Shown here: in pieces, positions 8,598 through 16,857 of the stretch
Layout: every line of letters begins with the position of its first letter
How positions within the stretch are numbered: the stretch's first letter is position 1
Source of the DNA: Nocardioides sp. T2.26MG-1
GTDB taxonomy: Bacteria; Actinomycetota; Actinomycetes; Propionibacteriales; Nocardioidaceae
Reading direction: 5' to 3'
DNA length: 64,000 nt
NCBI RefSeq assembly: GCF_950101795.1
Contig: NZ_CATNLZ010000001.1
Span: 627,382 to 691,381 of the forward strand
The notes under the pieces: generated by a model
What the model saw: the letters and a program-made list of their open reading frames with translations, nothing else
Told to the model about the DNA's origin: nothing
Database searches by the model: none
Program-made: the position numbers and the translations under genes

Positions 8598-9735
8598 CGG
8601 TCCACCCCAGCAGCGAGGCGGTCGCCATCACGGTCGCGGGCACCAGCGCGGAGTCGTCACCACCGAGGCCGACCAGTGGCGAGACGAGCGCCCCGAGGCT
8701 GAACTGCGTGCACCCGAGCACGGCACTGCCCGTGCCGGCCACCTCCCGCACCTGCGACATCGCGTGCGCCGCGGAGTTGCCCATCACCCCGCCGTTGCTG
8801 GAGACGGCCACGAAGACCGGGACCGGCAGCAGCCAGGACGGCGCGCCCGCCGCGGCCAGCACCACGAACGTCAGCGTCGCCGTGAGCTGGACGCTCATGC
8901 AGACGCGGACCACGCGGAGCGGCTCGGCGCGCAGCCGGCTCGCCGTCCACCCGGCGGCGATCAGGCCCGCAGCGTTGACGCCGAACGCCGCGCCGTACCC
9001 GACGGTCGACAGGCCCACCACGTGCTGGTAGACGAACGGCGAGGCCGAGATGTAGGCCATCATCATCGCGAACGACAGCGCCAGGACGGCGACCGGCGGC
9101 CAGTAGCCGCGCGTCCGCACCACGGTGCGCAGGGCTCCGGCGTACGTCGTGCCGCTCGCGGTGCGCGCCTCGGAAGGGCGGGTCTCGCGCAGCACCAGCA
9201 CCACCCCGGCGAGCATCGCGGTGCACAGGCCGACGACCGTCCAGAGCATGCCGCGCCAGCCGACCGGGCCGGCGAGCAGCCCGCCGACCAGCGGGGCGAG
9301 CACCGGCGCGACGCCGCCGACGGTCAGCATCAGCGTGAACGCCCGGGCCGCGGCGCGTCCGGTGACCAGGTCCGAGATCACCGCGCGGCCGATCACCACG
9401 CCGCCCGCACCCGCGAACCCCTGGACGAACCGGGCCGCCACGAGCACCCCCAGGCTCGGGGCGAGGGCGCACACCACGCCCGCCGCGACGCACACGGCGG
9501 CGCTGGCGAGCAGCGGCCGACGTCTGCCGTAGCGGTCCGACAGCGGACCCATCACCAGCTGACCCGAGGCCAGGCCGACGAGGAAGGCCGCCAGCGTGAG
9601 CTGGACGGCGCTGGCGCTCACGCCGAGGTCGGTCGCGAGCTCGGGGAAGCCGGGCAGGTAGAGGTCGGTCGCGACCGGCGCCACGGCCGCGAGCGAGGCC
9701 AGCGCCATGAGGACGGGCCAGCGGACGGTCGACAC
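8488..9735 (-). CDS. MFS drug/metabolite exporter, Bcr/CflA-like
   Basis: Predicted 415-aa, 12-segment membrane protein. The N-terminal segment VAPVATDLYLPGFPELATDLG is the hallmark of the Bcr/CflA subfamily, and the loop motif GPLSDRYGRRRPLL is the MFS motif A. Start GTG 9735 puts the first membrane segment near residue 6; an upstream GTG at 9783 is possible but adds a polar Cys-rich tail. The last 45 residues are a Pro/Arg-rich tail lying over the 3' end of the LysR gene. It may export toxic intermediates of the adjacent catabolic route. Confidence 0.85.
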   Translation of the reverse strand: MSTVRWPVLMALASLAAVAPVATDLYLPGFPELATDLGVSASAVQLTLAAFLVGLASGQLVMGPLSDRYGRRRPLLASAAVCVAAGVVCALAPSLGVLVAARFVQGFAGAGGVVIGRAVISDLVTGRAAARAFTLMLTVGGVAPVLAPLVGGLLAGPVGWRGMLWTVVGLCTAMLAGVVLVLRETRPSEARTASGTTYAGALRTVVRTRGYWPPVAVLALSFAMMMAYISASPFVYQHVVGLSTVGYGAAFGVNAAGLIAAGWTASRLRAEPLRVVRVCMSVQLTATLTFVVLAAAGAPSWLLPVPVFVAVSSNGGVMGNSAAHAMSQVREVAGTGSAVLGCTQFSLGALVSPLVGLGGDDSALVPATVMATASLLGWTVSRARPRARRPRRGAGAAATPPPGPSHDVGASAPPR

Positions 9736-9804
9736 CGCTGGAGTCTCGCAACGCGCCGGCGTGCACCGGAACGCGCTGATCACGGATGCCAGTGATCGGC
9801 GGTT

Positions 9805-9818
9805 GTGATGGCCGTCTC
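9805..9818. promoter_or_regulatory. imperfect copy of the LysR-gap palindrome
   Basis: GTGATGGCCGTCTC matches 12 of 14 bases of the palindrome at 7629-7642 and lies in the divergent promoter between the MFS exporter and the MBL-fold hydrolase, 40 nt before the MBL start. It is a candidate second site for one of the LysR regulators. Confidence 0.3.
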
Positions 9819-9857
9819 CCTTGTTGCGGCGGTGCGCCGTCGTGCTGACTGGACCCC

Positions 9858-10790
9858 ATGACCTGGGACGACGGCACGGCGTACCTCGAGGAGATGGCTC
9901 CGGGGGTGTTCGCCTACGTCCAGCCGGACGGCGGCTGGATGGTGAACAACTGCGGGGTGATCACGGACGCGGCCGGCGACGCGGTCGTCGTGGACACGAC
10001 GTCGACCGAGCGCCGCAACCGCGCGTTCCTGGCCGAGGTCGCGGGGGTGTCGGCCCGTGACCCCCGGATCGCGGTCAACACCCACGCCCACCCCGACCAC
10101 ACCTACGGCAACGGGTTCCTGCCGCCGGCGACCACGATCATCGGCCACCACCTGTGCCGGGCGGGCGTCCTCCGCGCCGGGCTGGCCGCCACCCACGAGC
10201 TGCCCGCCGACTACGGCGACCTCGTGGTGCGCCCGCCCGACGTGACGATCGACAGCGACCTGACACTGCACCTCGCGGACTTTCCCGTGGAGCTGAAGGT
10301 CATGGGTCCGGCGCACTCGACCAACGACGTCGGCGTGTGGCTGCCCGAGCAGCGGGTGATGTTCGCCGGCGACCTCGCGTTCTCCGGCGGCCACCCGATC
10401 TTCATGGAGGGATCCATGCTCGGGTTCCGGGCCGCCACCCGCCGGCTGCGCGACCTGGCCCCCGAGGTGCTGCTGCCGGGACACGGCCCCGTGTGCCGCG
10501 GCGACGACGTCGCCCGGGTCCTCGACGAGCTCGAGGCCTACGTCGAGTGGATCTCGGGAGTCGCCACGTCGTCGTACGACGCGGGCCTCTCGCCGCTCGA
10601 GGCGGCCCAGAAGGCGCTGTCCGACAGCCCCTACCGCGACCTCCCCGAGAGCGAGCGGGTCGTGTGCAACCTGCACCGGGCGTACGCCGAGCTCACCGAC
10701 CACGTGCCGACCGGTCCGCTGAACATCCCGAGCCTGTGGCCCGAGATGGTTGCCCTCAACGGCGGCCGGCCGATCGAGACGCACGCATGA
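9858..10790 (+). CDS. MBL-fold metallo-hydrolase
   Basis: A 310-aa metallo-beta-lactamase-fold enzyme. The dinuclear metal site motif HxHxDH is present as THAHPDHTYGN near residues 75-84, with further ligands in the later AHSTNDVGVW, FAGDLAF and LPGHGP segments. Members hydrolyse esters, lactones or thioesters. It is divergent from the exporter and its stop overlaps the cupin start (ATGA). No signal peptide is visible, so the enzyme should be cytoplasmic. It may open a lactone or hydrolyse a ring-cleavage product of the cluster, which is inference. Confidence 0.85.
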   Translation: MTWDDGTAYLEEMAPGVFAYVQPDGGWMVNNCGVITDAAGDAVVVDTTSTERRNRAFLAEVAGVSARDPRIAVNTHAHPDHTYGNGFLPPATTIIGHHLCRAGVLRAGLAATHELPADYGDLVVRPPDVTIDSDLTLHLADFPVELKVMGPAHSTNDVGVWLPEQRVMFAGDLAFSGGHPIFMEGSMLGFRAATRRLRDLAPEVLLPGHGPVCRGDDVARVLDELEAYVEWISGVATSSYDAGLSPLEAAQKALSDSPYRDLPESERVVCNLHRAYAELTDHVPTGPLNIPSLWPEMVALNGGRPIETHA

Positions 10791-11326
10791 GCGGCACCGT
10801 CCCCCGCCGGGTGGTCACCGGCCACACGCCGGCCGGGGTCTCGGTGGTGCTGTCCGACGGCCCGGTCCCGGTCAGCCGCGAGCTGCCCGAGGACGGGGTG
10901 TTCTTCCACGAGGTCTGGAGCACCGAGGGCGCCCCGGCCCGGGTCACCGCCGTCGAGCCGGACGAGCCGACCCAGCGCACCCTCGCCGTACCGCCGCCGC
11001 CGCTGGGCACGAAGATCCGGGTCAACGAGTTCCTCCCCGGCCACCTCGACGAGCGCGGGCTGCAGTCGCCGGTGCACCGGACCGCGACGGTCGACTACGG
11101 CATCGTGCTGTCGGGCGAGATCACGCTGGTGCTCGACGACTCCGAGGTGACCCTGCGGGCCGGGGACGTCGTCGTGCAGCGCGGCACCGACCACGCGTGG
11201 GCCAACCGCGGCACCGAGCCCGCCCGGGTGGTGTTCGTGCTCGTCGACGGCGAGCTCGACCCGGCGCTGGTCGAGACGCTGCCGGGCGGGCTCGACGGGC
11301 TGATGCACGGCGGCCCGCGGGACTGA
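10787..11326 (+). CDS. cupin-domain protein
   Basis: A 179-aa small beta-barrel protein with a C-terminal RmlC-type cupin domain. The first cupin motif reads HRTATVDYGIVLSGE and the second GDVVVQRGTDHAWANRG. His residues in both could bind a metal, but the first motif has only one clear His, so catalysis is not assured. It is translationally coupled to the MBL-fold gene. Such cupins are common in aromatic degradation clusters with undefined function; isomerase, dioxygenase and effector-binding roles are all possible. Confidence 0.8.
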   Translation: MSGTVPRRVVTGHTPAGVSVVLSDGPVPVSRELPEDGVFFHEVWSTEGAPARVTAVEPDEPTQRTLAVPPPPLGTKIRVNEFLPGHLDERGLQSPVHRTATVDYGIVLSGEITLVLDDSEVTLRAGDVVVQRGTDHAWANRGTEPARVVFVLVDGELDPALVETLPGGLDGLMHGGPRD

Positions 11327-11335
11327 CCGGCCCGG

Positions 11336-13933
11336 CTAGAAGGAGTGCCGGCCCGGGCCGGCGGGCCCCGTCTCCCCGGACGGCAGCACCACCTCGGCCG
11401 AGCATCCCGGCGGGACGGTGACGTCGAGCGAGAGCGCATCTCCGTCCAGCCGCCAGGCGACCTCGATGCGGCCGTGCGGTGAGTCGTGGTGGGTGCGCAC
11501 CCAGGTCAGGCCGCCGCCGACGCGGGGCTCGACGCGGAACGTGCGCCAGGTCGGTGACGTCCGCTGCAGGCCGGCGGCGTACCGGTGCAGGAACGAGATC
11601 ACCGCGCCCTTGGAGTAGTGGTTGAGCGACTCGTGCGGGACGCCGTCGGCGTCGATGCCGTCCCACAGCTCCCACACCGTGGTGGCGCCGCGGTCGACCA
11701 TCGCGAGCCACGACGGCGAGGTTTCCTGGAGGAGCAGCTCGTAGGCGAGGTCGAGGTGGCCGTGGTCGGCGAGCACCGGCAGCAGGTCGGGCGTCGCGAG
11801 GAAGCCGGTGCCGACGTGGACGCCGGCCGCGCGCACGAGCCCGGCGAGGTCGTCGGCGACCCGCTGCCGCTGGTCGTCGGGCACCAGCCCGAACCGCAGC
11901 GCGCGCACGAGGTTGGCCTGGGTGTGCGGCACGACCCGGCCGCCCGGCTCGACGAACTCGGCCCGCCAGGCCTCGGTAACCCTCCGGCTCAGGTCGGCGT
12001 AGCGGTCTGCGGCCTCGTCGTCGCCCAGCAGCCGGGCGATCGCGGCGGCGTGGCGGGTCGACCAGGCGAAGAACGCCGTGGCCACCTCGGCCTTGTCGGC
12101 CGCGATGAAGCCCGGGAAGTCGTCGCCCGGGTGGCCGCCGGGCTCGAGCCACTCGCCCCAGTGGAAGCCGGTGTCCCAGAGGTACCGGTCGTGCGGCCGC
12201 GGCTCGGGGTGCCGGGCCACGCGGTCGGGGTGCCGGCCGGTCGCGGCCATCCGCTCGGCCCGGTCCAGCCAGCGCACCACCGCCGGCCAGGTCTCGGCCA
12301 GCACCGCGGTGTCGCCGTACTCCTGGTGGATCTCCCACGGCACCAGCACGACCGCGTCGCCCCAGCCCGCGGAGCCGTTGACCGCCTCGAGGAAGCCCGT
12401 GCGCTCGGCGACCGGCATCGGCGCCATGTTGTTGAGCGTGCCGTCCTCCCACTGCGTGACCACGAGGTCGCGCAGCCACTTCGCGGAGAAGCCCGCGACG
12501 TCGTAGAGGTACGACGCGGTCGGCACGTACAGCTGCCAGTCGCCGGTCCAGCCGGCCCGCTCGCGGGTGGGACAGTCGGTCGGGATGTCGCAGGCGTTGC
12601 CGCGGAAGCTCCAGACCGCGGCGTCGTGGAGGCGCCGCAGCCGCTCGTCGGAGCAGTCGAAGCCGCCCCGCTGCTCGAGGTCGGTGTGCACGACCACCCC
12701 GGTCACGTCGTCGGCGGTGACGGCGGGCAGGTCCCCCTCGAGCCGCACGTAGCGGAACCCGTGCGTGGTGAACCGCGGCTCGAACACGTCCCCGTCGGCG
12801 CCCGCCGAGACCACGTGGTCGACCTGGCCCGCGGTGAGCTCGGGCAGGAACGGCAGCGCCGGGACGAGGTGGTCCATGGTGACGTCGCCGTCCGGGCCGA
12901 GCGCCTCCCCGTGGGTCAGCGTGACCTCGCAGCCCGCGGGTCCGAGGGCGGAGAGCCGCACGTGCCCGTTGATGTTCTGGCCGAGGTCGACGACCTGCAC
13001 ACCGGGCCGGACCTGGGTGACCGCGACCGGGCGCAGCTCCTGCACGGCCCGTACCGGCGGCGCCGGCGAGACGGTCAGCAGGTCGTGCCCGATGTCCGGC
13101 AGCGCGACCGGGGCCCAGTCGGCCCGGTCGTCCGCGGCGGCGACCAGGCGGCGGTCCTCACGCTGGCCGTCGACGAGGTCGGCGGCGAGCACGTGCGAGG
13201 TCGACCAGCGCCAGTCCGGACCGGTGCCGTGCACCGTGATGCTGCCGTCCTCGTGGTCGAGCACGAGCTGCGCGAGGTACGCCGTGCGCTCGCCCCACTG
13301 GTCGCTGGCCCGCGGAGCGCCGACCTTGCCGCGGAACCAGCCGTCGGCCAGCAGCGCCTCCACGACGTGCCGACCCGGGGTGACCAGCGCGGTGACGTCG
13401 TGGGTGCGCACGTCGGTGTGCACGGCGTACTCGGTGTAGCCCGGCGCGAGCTCGTCGTCGCCCACCCGGACCCCGTCGATGCTGGTCTCCTGCAGCCCGT
13501 GCGCGGTGACGTGCAGCCGGGCCCGGACGACGGGCGCGTCGACCACGATCTCGCCGCGGAGGCGGTACGCCGGCCGGCGGCCGGGCAGAGGGACCTCGCG
13601 CTCATCGGGAGCGACCCAGGCCGCCGACCAGTCCGCCGGGTCCAGCAGCCCCGCCTCGACGTCCGTCGCCTCCGACCACCCCAGGTCGCGGCCGTCCGCC
13701 TCCACACGCACGCGCACGGTGCTGCGTTGCCGGCTCGCCAGCGGTGGCGCGGGCCACGGCACGAGGACGGTCTCGGCGGACGAGACCACGCCGTACGCCG
13801 CGCCGTCGACCTCGAGCTCGTAGGTGTCCTGCTCGCGCGTGCCGGGCGGCAGCTGCCACGACAGCCGGGGGGTGCGGGTGCCGATGCCGACCGCCGGGGC
13901 GGAGGGGTCGAGGTGCTCCACTCGGATGCGCAT
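11336..13933 (-). CDS. alpha-L-rhamnosidase, GH78
   Basis: An 865-aa cytoplasmic glycoside hydrolase. Domains in order are an N-terminal beta-sandwich, a concanavalin-like domain, the six-hairpin (alpha/alpha)6 catalytic domain from about residue 400, and a C-terminal beta domain. The active-site signature DCPTRERAGWTGD keeps the Asp/Glu/Asp spacing of characterised GH78 enzymes, and TTVWELWDG supplies a later acidic residue. Start ATG 13933 has GGGTGG about 6 nt upstream; the upstream in-frame ATG at 13969 is less likely. The enzyme removes terminal alpha-L-rhamnose, for example from plant flavonoid glycosides, which fits the neighbouring phenolic-type enzymes. No signal peptide is seen, so the glycoside must be imported. 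Confidence 0.92.
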   Translation of the reverse strand: MRIRVEHLDPSAPAVGIGTRTPRLSWQLPPGTREQDTYELEVDGAAYGVVSSAETVLVPWPAPPLASRQRSTVRVRVEADGRDLGWSEATDVEAGLLDPADWSAAWVAPDEREVPLPGRRPAYRLRGEIVVDAPVVRARLHVTAHGLQETSIDGVRVGDDELAPGYTEYAVHTDVRTHDVTALVTPGRHVVEALLADGWFRGKVGAPRASDQWGERTAYLAQLVLDHEDGSITVHGTGPDWRWSTSHVLAADLVDGQREDRRLVAAADDRADWAPVALPDIGHDLLTVSPAPPVRAVQELRPVAVTQVRPGVQVVDLGQNINGHVRLSALGPAGCEVTLTHGEALGPDGDVTMDHLVPALPFLPELTAGQVDHVVSAGADGDVFEPRFTTHGFRYVRLEGDLPAVTADDVTGVVVHTDLEQRGGFDCSDERLRRLHDAAVWSFRGNACDIPTDCPTRERAGWTGDWQLYVPTASYLYDVAGFSAKWLRDLVVTQWEDGTLNNMAPMPVAERTGFLEAVNGSAGWGDAVVLVPWEIHQEYGDTAVLAETWPAVVRWLDRAERMAATGRHPDRVARHPEPRPHDRYLWDTGFHWGEWLEPGGHPGDDFPGFIAADKAEVATAFFAWSTRHAAAIARLLGDDEAADRYADLSRRVTEAWRAEFVEPGGRVVPHTQANLVRALRFGLVPDDQRQRVADDLAGLVRAAGVHVGTGFLATPDLLPVLADHGHLDLAYELLLQETSPSWLAMVDRGATTVWELWDGIDADGVPHESLNHYSKGAVISFLHRYAAGLQRTSPTWRTFRVEPRVGGGLTWVRTHHDSPHGRIEVAWRLDGDALSLDVTVPPGCSAEVVLPSGETGPAGPGRHSF

Positions 13934-13990
13934 GTGACCACCCTCACGGGAGGGCCGGACGGCGGCCAATCACCAGGACGGACGCCAGGT

Positions 13991-14024
13991 ATCAGCGCCG
14001 GGATCAGCGCCGTGGATCAGCGCT
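13991..14024. repeat. three tandem ATCAGCGCC/T repeats upstream of the rhamnosidase gene
   Basis: ATCAGCGCC occurs at 13991-13999 and 14003-14011, and ATCAGCGCT at 14016-14024, with a 12-13 bp period. The array lies 58-91 bp upstream of the rhamnosidase start and touches the tadA stop. Its spacing of about one helical turn suits a multi-site operator, but it could be a simple local duplication. Confidence 0.4.
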
Positions 14025-14475
14025 GGCCCGCGAAGAACTCCGTCAGCAGCCCCGCCGACTCCTCGGCCAGCACCCCGCTGACGACCTCGGGCCGGTGGTT
14101 GAGCCGCCGGTCGCGCACCACGTCCCAGAGGCTGCCGACCGCCCCGGCCTTGGGGTCGAACGCCCCGAACACGACCCGCTCGACGCGGCTCAGCACGGCC
14201 GCGCCGGCGCACATCGTGCACGGCTCGAGCGTGACGACGAGCGTGTGGCCGTCGAGACGCCACTCGCCCCGTGCCCGGGCCGCGGCCCGCAGCGCGACCA
14301 CCTCGGCGTGGCCGGTCGGGTCGTGCTCCGCCTCGCGGACGTTGCGGCCGCGCGCAACCGGCGTACCGTCCGGGTCGAGCACGACCGCGCCGATCGGCAC
14401 GTCACCGGTCGCGAGCGCCGCGCGAGCCTCGTCGAGGGCGGCCCGCATCGGGCCGTCCCACCGGCCGGTGGTCAC
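14017..14475 (-). CDS. tadA: tRNA-specific adenosine deaminase
   Basis: A 152-aa zinc enzyme converting A34 to inosine in tRNA-Arg(ACG). The HAE motif (GHAEVVAL) supplies the zinc His and the proton-shuttling Glu; TLEPCTMCAGA supplies the two zinc cysteines. The N-terminal MRAALDEARAAL is the usual first helix. GTG 14475 overlaps the stop of the upstream gene by 4 bp, arguing for this start; ATG 14448 is the alternative. Length is typical of bacterial TadA. Confidence 0.93.
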   Translation of the reverse strand: MTTGRWDGPMRAALDEARAALATGDVPIGAVVLDPDGTPVARGRNVREAEHDPTGHAEVVALRAAARARGEWRLDGHTLVVTLEPCTMCAGAAVLSRVERVVFGAFDPKAGAVGSLWDVVRDRRLNHRPEVVSGVLAEESAGLLTEFFAGQR

Positions 14476-14957
14476 GCGGAGGTGAGGCCGACCGCGTCGT
14501 CGAAGAGCTTGCCGAAGCCGAGGCGGCGCGCGACGTCGGAGAGCATCTCGTCGGGGTAGAGGTCGAAGTCGTCGAGCAGCACGCCCATGTCCATCGCGTG
14601 CATGCCGAGGTCGCCGAGCAGGTCGAGGTCGCCGGCGGGCACCTGGTCGTCCTCGTCCTCCGGCATCGGCAGGCCGAGGAACTCGACCGCGGAGCTGGCG
14701 AGCTCCCACTCGTCGGCGGCGGTGATGTCAGAGAGCAGCACCCGGGTGGTCGGGCCGGCGACCCGCACGATCACGAAGAAGTCCTCGTCGACGCCGACGA
14801 GGCCGACCGCACCCCCGTCGCCGGGGAAGCGGCGCAGCGCGGCGGCGAGCGTGTCGATCTCCTCGATCACGTCGTGGGCGAGCTCCTGGACGGTCCACAC
14901 GCCGTCCTCGCGGTAGGCGGCGAGGGCGAAGTCCACGCCGTCGATCTGGTCGGCCAT
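14472..14957 (-). CDS. tRNA adenosine deaminase-associated protein
   Basis: A 161-aa acidic protein found next to tadA in many actinobacteria, with no established biochemical role. The conserved core reads [22 protein letters not shown] near the N-terminus, with [12 protein letters not shown] in the middle. ATG 14957 follows GGAGG by about 7 nt. It is translationally coupled to tadA, so a shared function in tRNA editing is plausible. No membrane segment or known catalytic motif is visible. Confidence 0.85.
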   Translation of the reverse strand: MADQIDGVDFALAAYREDGVWTVQELAHDVIEEIDTLAAALRRFPGDGGAVGLVGVDEDFFVIVRVAGPTTRVLLSDITAADEWELASSAVEFLGLPMPEDEDDQVPAGDLDLLGDLGMHAMDMGVLLDDFDLYPDEMLSDVARRLGFGKLFDDAVGLTSA

Positions 14958-15057
14958 GCCCCACCTCCGTCCGGGTCGCACCGGTGCGTCCACGCGGTCG
15001 CCCTCCAGAGTGTCAGACCGGGGGGACGCGGCCAACCCCCTTTCGTCCCACCTCCAC

Positions 15058-15063
15058 TAGGGT
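15058..15063 (+). promoter_or_regulatory. -10 box of a likely leaderless upp promoter
   Basis: TAGGGT is followed by 7 nt and then the ATG of upp, and there is no clear Shine-Dalgarno sequence. This is the geometry of actinobacterial leaderless transcripts, in which transcription starts at the A of ATG. Confidence 0.6.
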
Positions 15064-15070
15064 TCGGGGC

Positions 15071-15712
15071 ATGCGCACGCATGTCGTCGACCACCCGCTC
15101 GTCGCCCACAAGCTCACCCACCTGCGCGACGCGGAGACGGACTCGCCGACGTTCCGCCGGCTGGCCGACGAGCTGGTCACGCTGCTGGCCTACGAGGCCA
15201 CCCGCGACGTGCGCGTCGAGCCGATGGAGATCGTGACCCCGGTGGCGCCGACCACCGGCGTTCGGCTCGCCCGGCCGCGCCCGCTCGTGGTGCCGATCCT
15301 GCGCGCCGGGCTGGGGATGCTCGACGGGATGATGCGGCTGCTGCCGACCGCCGAGGTGGGCTTCCTCGGGATGATCCGCAACGAGGACACGCTGGAGGCC
15401 TCGACGTACGCCGAGCGCCTCCCGGAGGACCTCCGCGGGCGCCAGTGCTACGTCCTCGACCCGATGCTCGCCACCGGCGGCACGCTCGCGGCCGCGATCA
15501 AGTTCCTCACCGACCGTGGCGCCGACCACATCACCGCGATCTGCCTGCTGGCCGCCCCTGAGGGCTGCGCCCGCCTCGAGCGCGAGCTCGACGGTCTCGA
15601 CGTGCCGGTGACGATCGTGACCGCCGCGATGGACGAGCGGCTCAACGACAAGGGCTACATCGTCCCCGGCCTCGGCGACGCCGGCGACCGGCTCTACGGC
15701 GTGGTGGGCTGA
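15071..15712 (+). CDS. upp: uracil phosphoribosyltransferase
   Basis: A 213-aa salvage enzyme making UMP from uracil and PRPP. The PRPP-binding loop [16 protein letters not shown] is at about residues 132-147, the Arg-rich segment [13 protein letters not shown] near 76-88, and the C-terminal uracil-binding [16 protein letters not shown] at 195-210. Length matches the family. It is monocistronic: a convergent small membrane-protein gene lies downstream, separated by a cluster of hairpins. Confidence 0.95.
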   Translation: MRTHVVDHPLVAHKLTHLRDAETDSPTFRRLADELVTLLAYEATRDVRVEPMEIVTPVAPTTGVRLARPRPLVVPILRAGLGMLDGMMRLLPTAEVGFLGMIRNEDTLEASTYAERLPEDLRGRQCYVLDPMLATGGTLAAAIKFLTDRGADHITAICLLAAPEGCARLERELDGLDVPVTIVTAAMDERLNDKGYIVPGLGDAGDRLYGVVG

Positions 15713-15742
15713 GCTCGGGCCCGCTCACGGCCGCCCGCGGAA

Positions 15743-15822
15743 TCCCCGGTGCACCGGGGAAGTTCCCGCTTCTCGGCCTTTGCAACCCCCGAGAAGCGCC
15801 AAGATCCCCGGTACACCGGGGA
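15743..15822. terminator. three hairpins in the upp/small-protein convergent gap
   Basis: TCCCCGGTGCACCGGGGA (15743-15760) is a perfect palindrome. CGCTTCTCGG (15767-15776) pairs with CCGAGAAGCG (15789-15798). TCCCCGGTACACCGGGGA (15805-15822) nearly repeats the first element. A bidirectional terminator is likely because two genes end here, but the duplicated outer palindromes also look like a REP-type element. Confidence 0.6.
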
Positions 15823-15837
15823 AACTGCCAGCGGCCC

Positions 15838-16008
15838 TCAGCCCGGGAAGATCTGCACCGTGCCGGTCGCGATCAGCACCAGCAGGACGAGCACGAGGAC
15901 GCCCAGGATGGCGTAGGCCCACTCCTTGCCGGCCCGGGTCTCGTCGGACTCGGGGGCGTCGTACCGGTGCCCGTCGGGCAGGCCGAAGCGCTCGTCGTCG
16001 TTGCTCAT
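15838..16008 (-). CDS. small single-pass membrane protein
   Basis: A 56-aa protein with an acidic hydrophilic N-terminus (MSNDDERFGLPDGHRYDAPE), followed by one membrane segment (AYAILGVLVLVLLVLIATGTV, about residues 31-51) and a short tail. ATG 16008 is preferred over upstream in-frame starts because the longer product would be low-complexity and cross the divergent promoter. GGACGG precedes the start. No family is recognised. Confidence 0.7.
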   Translation of the reverse strand: MSNDDERFGLPDGHRYDAPESDETRAGKEWAYAILGVLVLVLLVLIATGTVQIFPG

Positions 16009-16058
16009 GCCCGTCCAACGACGCAGCGCGCCCGACGTCCCGTGTGACTGCGGACGCT

Positions 16059-16078
16059 CCGCGGACCAGGGTCCGCGG
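16059..16078. promoter_or_regulatory. 9-bp inverted repeat upstream of the alarmone synthetase
   Basis: CCGCGGACC-AG-GGTCCGCGG lies 21 bp upstream of the probable -10 box of the alarmone synthetase gene, in the divergent gap with the small membrane-protein gene. It overlaps the -35 region and is a candidate operator. Confidence 0.4.
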
Positions 16079-16099
16079 TCGTGGGCAGACTCGCGTCCG

Positions 16100-16105
16100 T
16101 ACGCT
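16100..16105 (+). promoter_or_regulatory. -10 box of a likely leaderless alarmone synthetase promoter
   Basis: TACGCT is followed by 6 nt and then GTG 16112, with no ribosome binding site, fitting a leaderless start. Confidence 0.55.
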
Positions 16106-16111
16106 GGACGG

Positions 16112-16855
16112 GTGACCGAGGCTGCGATGAGCCAGGGCGGCGAGGACTTCCGCCGGTTCATGCTCGAGCACCGGTTCGGGATGGACGAGATCGTCACCAA
16201 GCTCAACATCCTGCGCGACGAGTTCACCCACCTGCACGACTACAACCCGATCGAGTCGGTGTCCTCGCGGCTGAAGTCGCCCGAGAGCCTCGTGGAGAAG
16301 CTCCAGCGCAAGGGGCTCGAGCTCGAGGACCGCCCGTCGTTCGACGAGATCCGGTCCACGATCACCGACATCGCCGGCGTCCGGGTCGTCTGCAGCTTCG
16401 TCTCCGACGTCTACCGGGTCTTCGACATGCTCGTCGAGCAGCAGGACATCTCCACCGTCGAGGTCCGCGACTACATCGCCCGCCCGAAGCCCAACGGCTA
16501 CCGCAGCCTGCACGCACTGGTCGAGGTCCCGGTGTTCCTCTCCGGCGGGCCGGTGCCGGTGCTCGTCGAGGTGCAGTTCCGGACGATCGCGATGGACTTC
16601 TGGGCCAGCCTCGAGCACAAGATCTACTACAAGTACCGGCGCGACGTGCCCGTCGAGCTGCTCGACGGGCTGCACGAGGCCGCGGAGACGGCGTACGCCC
16701 TGGACGCGACGATGGAACGCCTCCACGAGGAGGTCCGCGGCCTCGACGCCCTGCCGACGGCCCTGGTGGAGGAGCTCCGGACCGGCGGCGACGGTCCCGA
16801 CGCCGCGCTCGTCGACGCGCTGCGCCGGCTCGGGGCCGCGCCGGAGGGGCGCTAG
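16112..16855 (+). CDS. small alarmone synthetase (RelA/SpoT synthetase domain only)
   Basis: A 247-aa protein with just the (p)ppGpp synthetase domain and no HD hydrolase, TGS or ACT domains. Segments expected of the catalytic core are present: IESVSSRLKSPESLVEKL (ATP side), DIAGVRVVCSFVSDVYRV, and the GTP-site stretch RPKPNGYRSLHA followed by VEVQFRTIAMDFWASLEHK. It makes (p)ppGpp or pGpp from ATP and GDP/GTP/GMP under stress. GTG 16112 is chosen from the leaderless promoter; ATG 16127 is the alternative. Its stop is 2 bp from the convergent thpR stop. Confidence 0.9.
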   Translation: MTEAAMSQGGEDFRRFMLEHRFGMDEIVTKLNILRDEFTHLHDYNPIESVSSRLKSPESLVEKLQRKGLELEDRPSFDEIRSTITDIAGVRVVCSFVSDVYRVFDMLVEQQDISTVEVRDYIARPKPNGYRSLHALVEVPVFLSGGPVPVLVEVQFRTIAMDFWASLEHKIYYKYRRDVPVELLDGLHEAAETAYALDATMERLHEEVRGLDALPTALVEELRTGGDGPDAALVDALRRLGAAPEGR

Positions 16856-16857
16856 CT

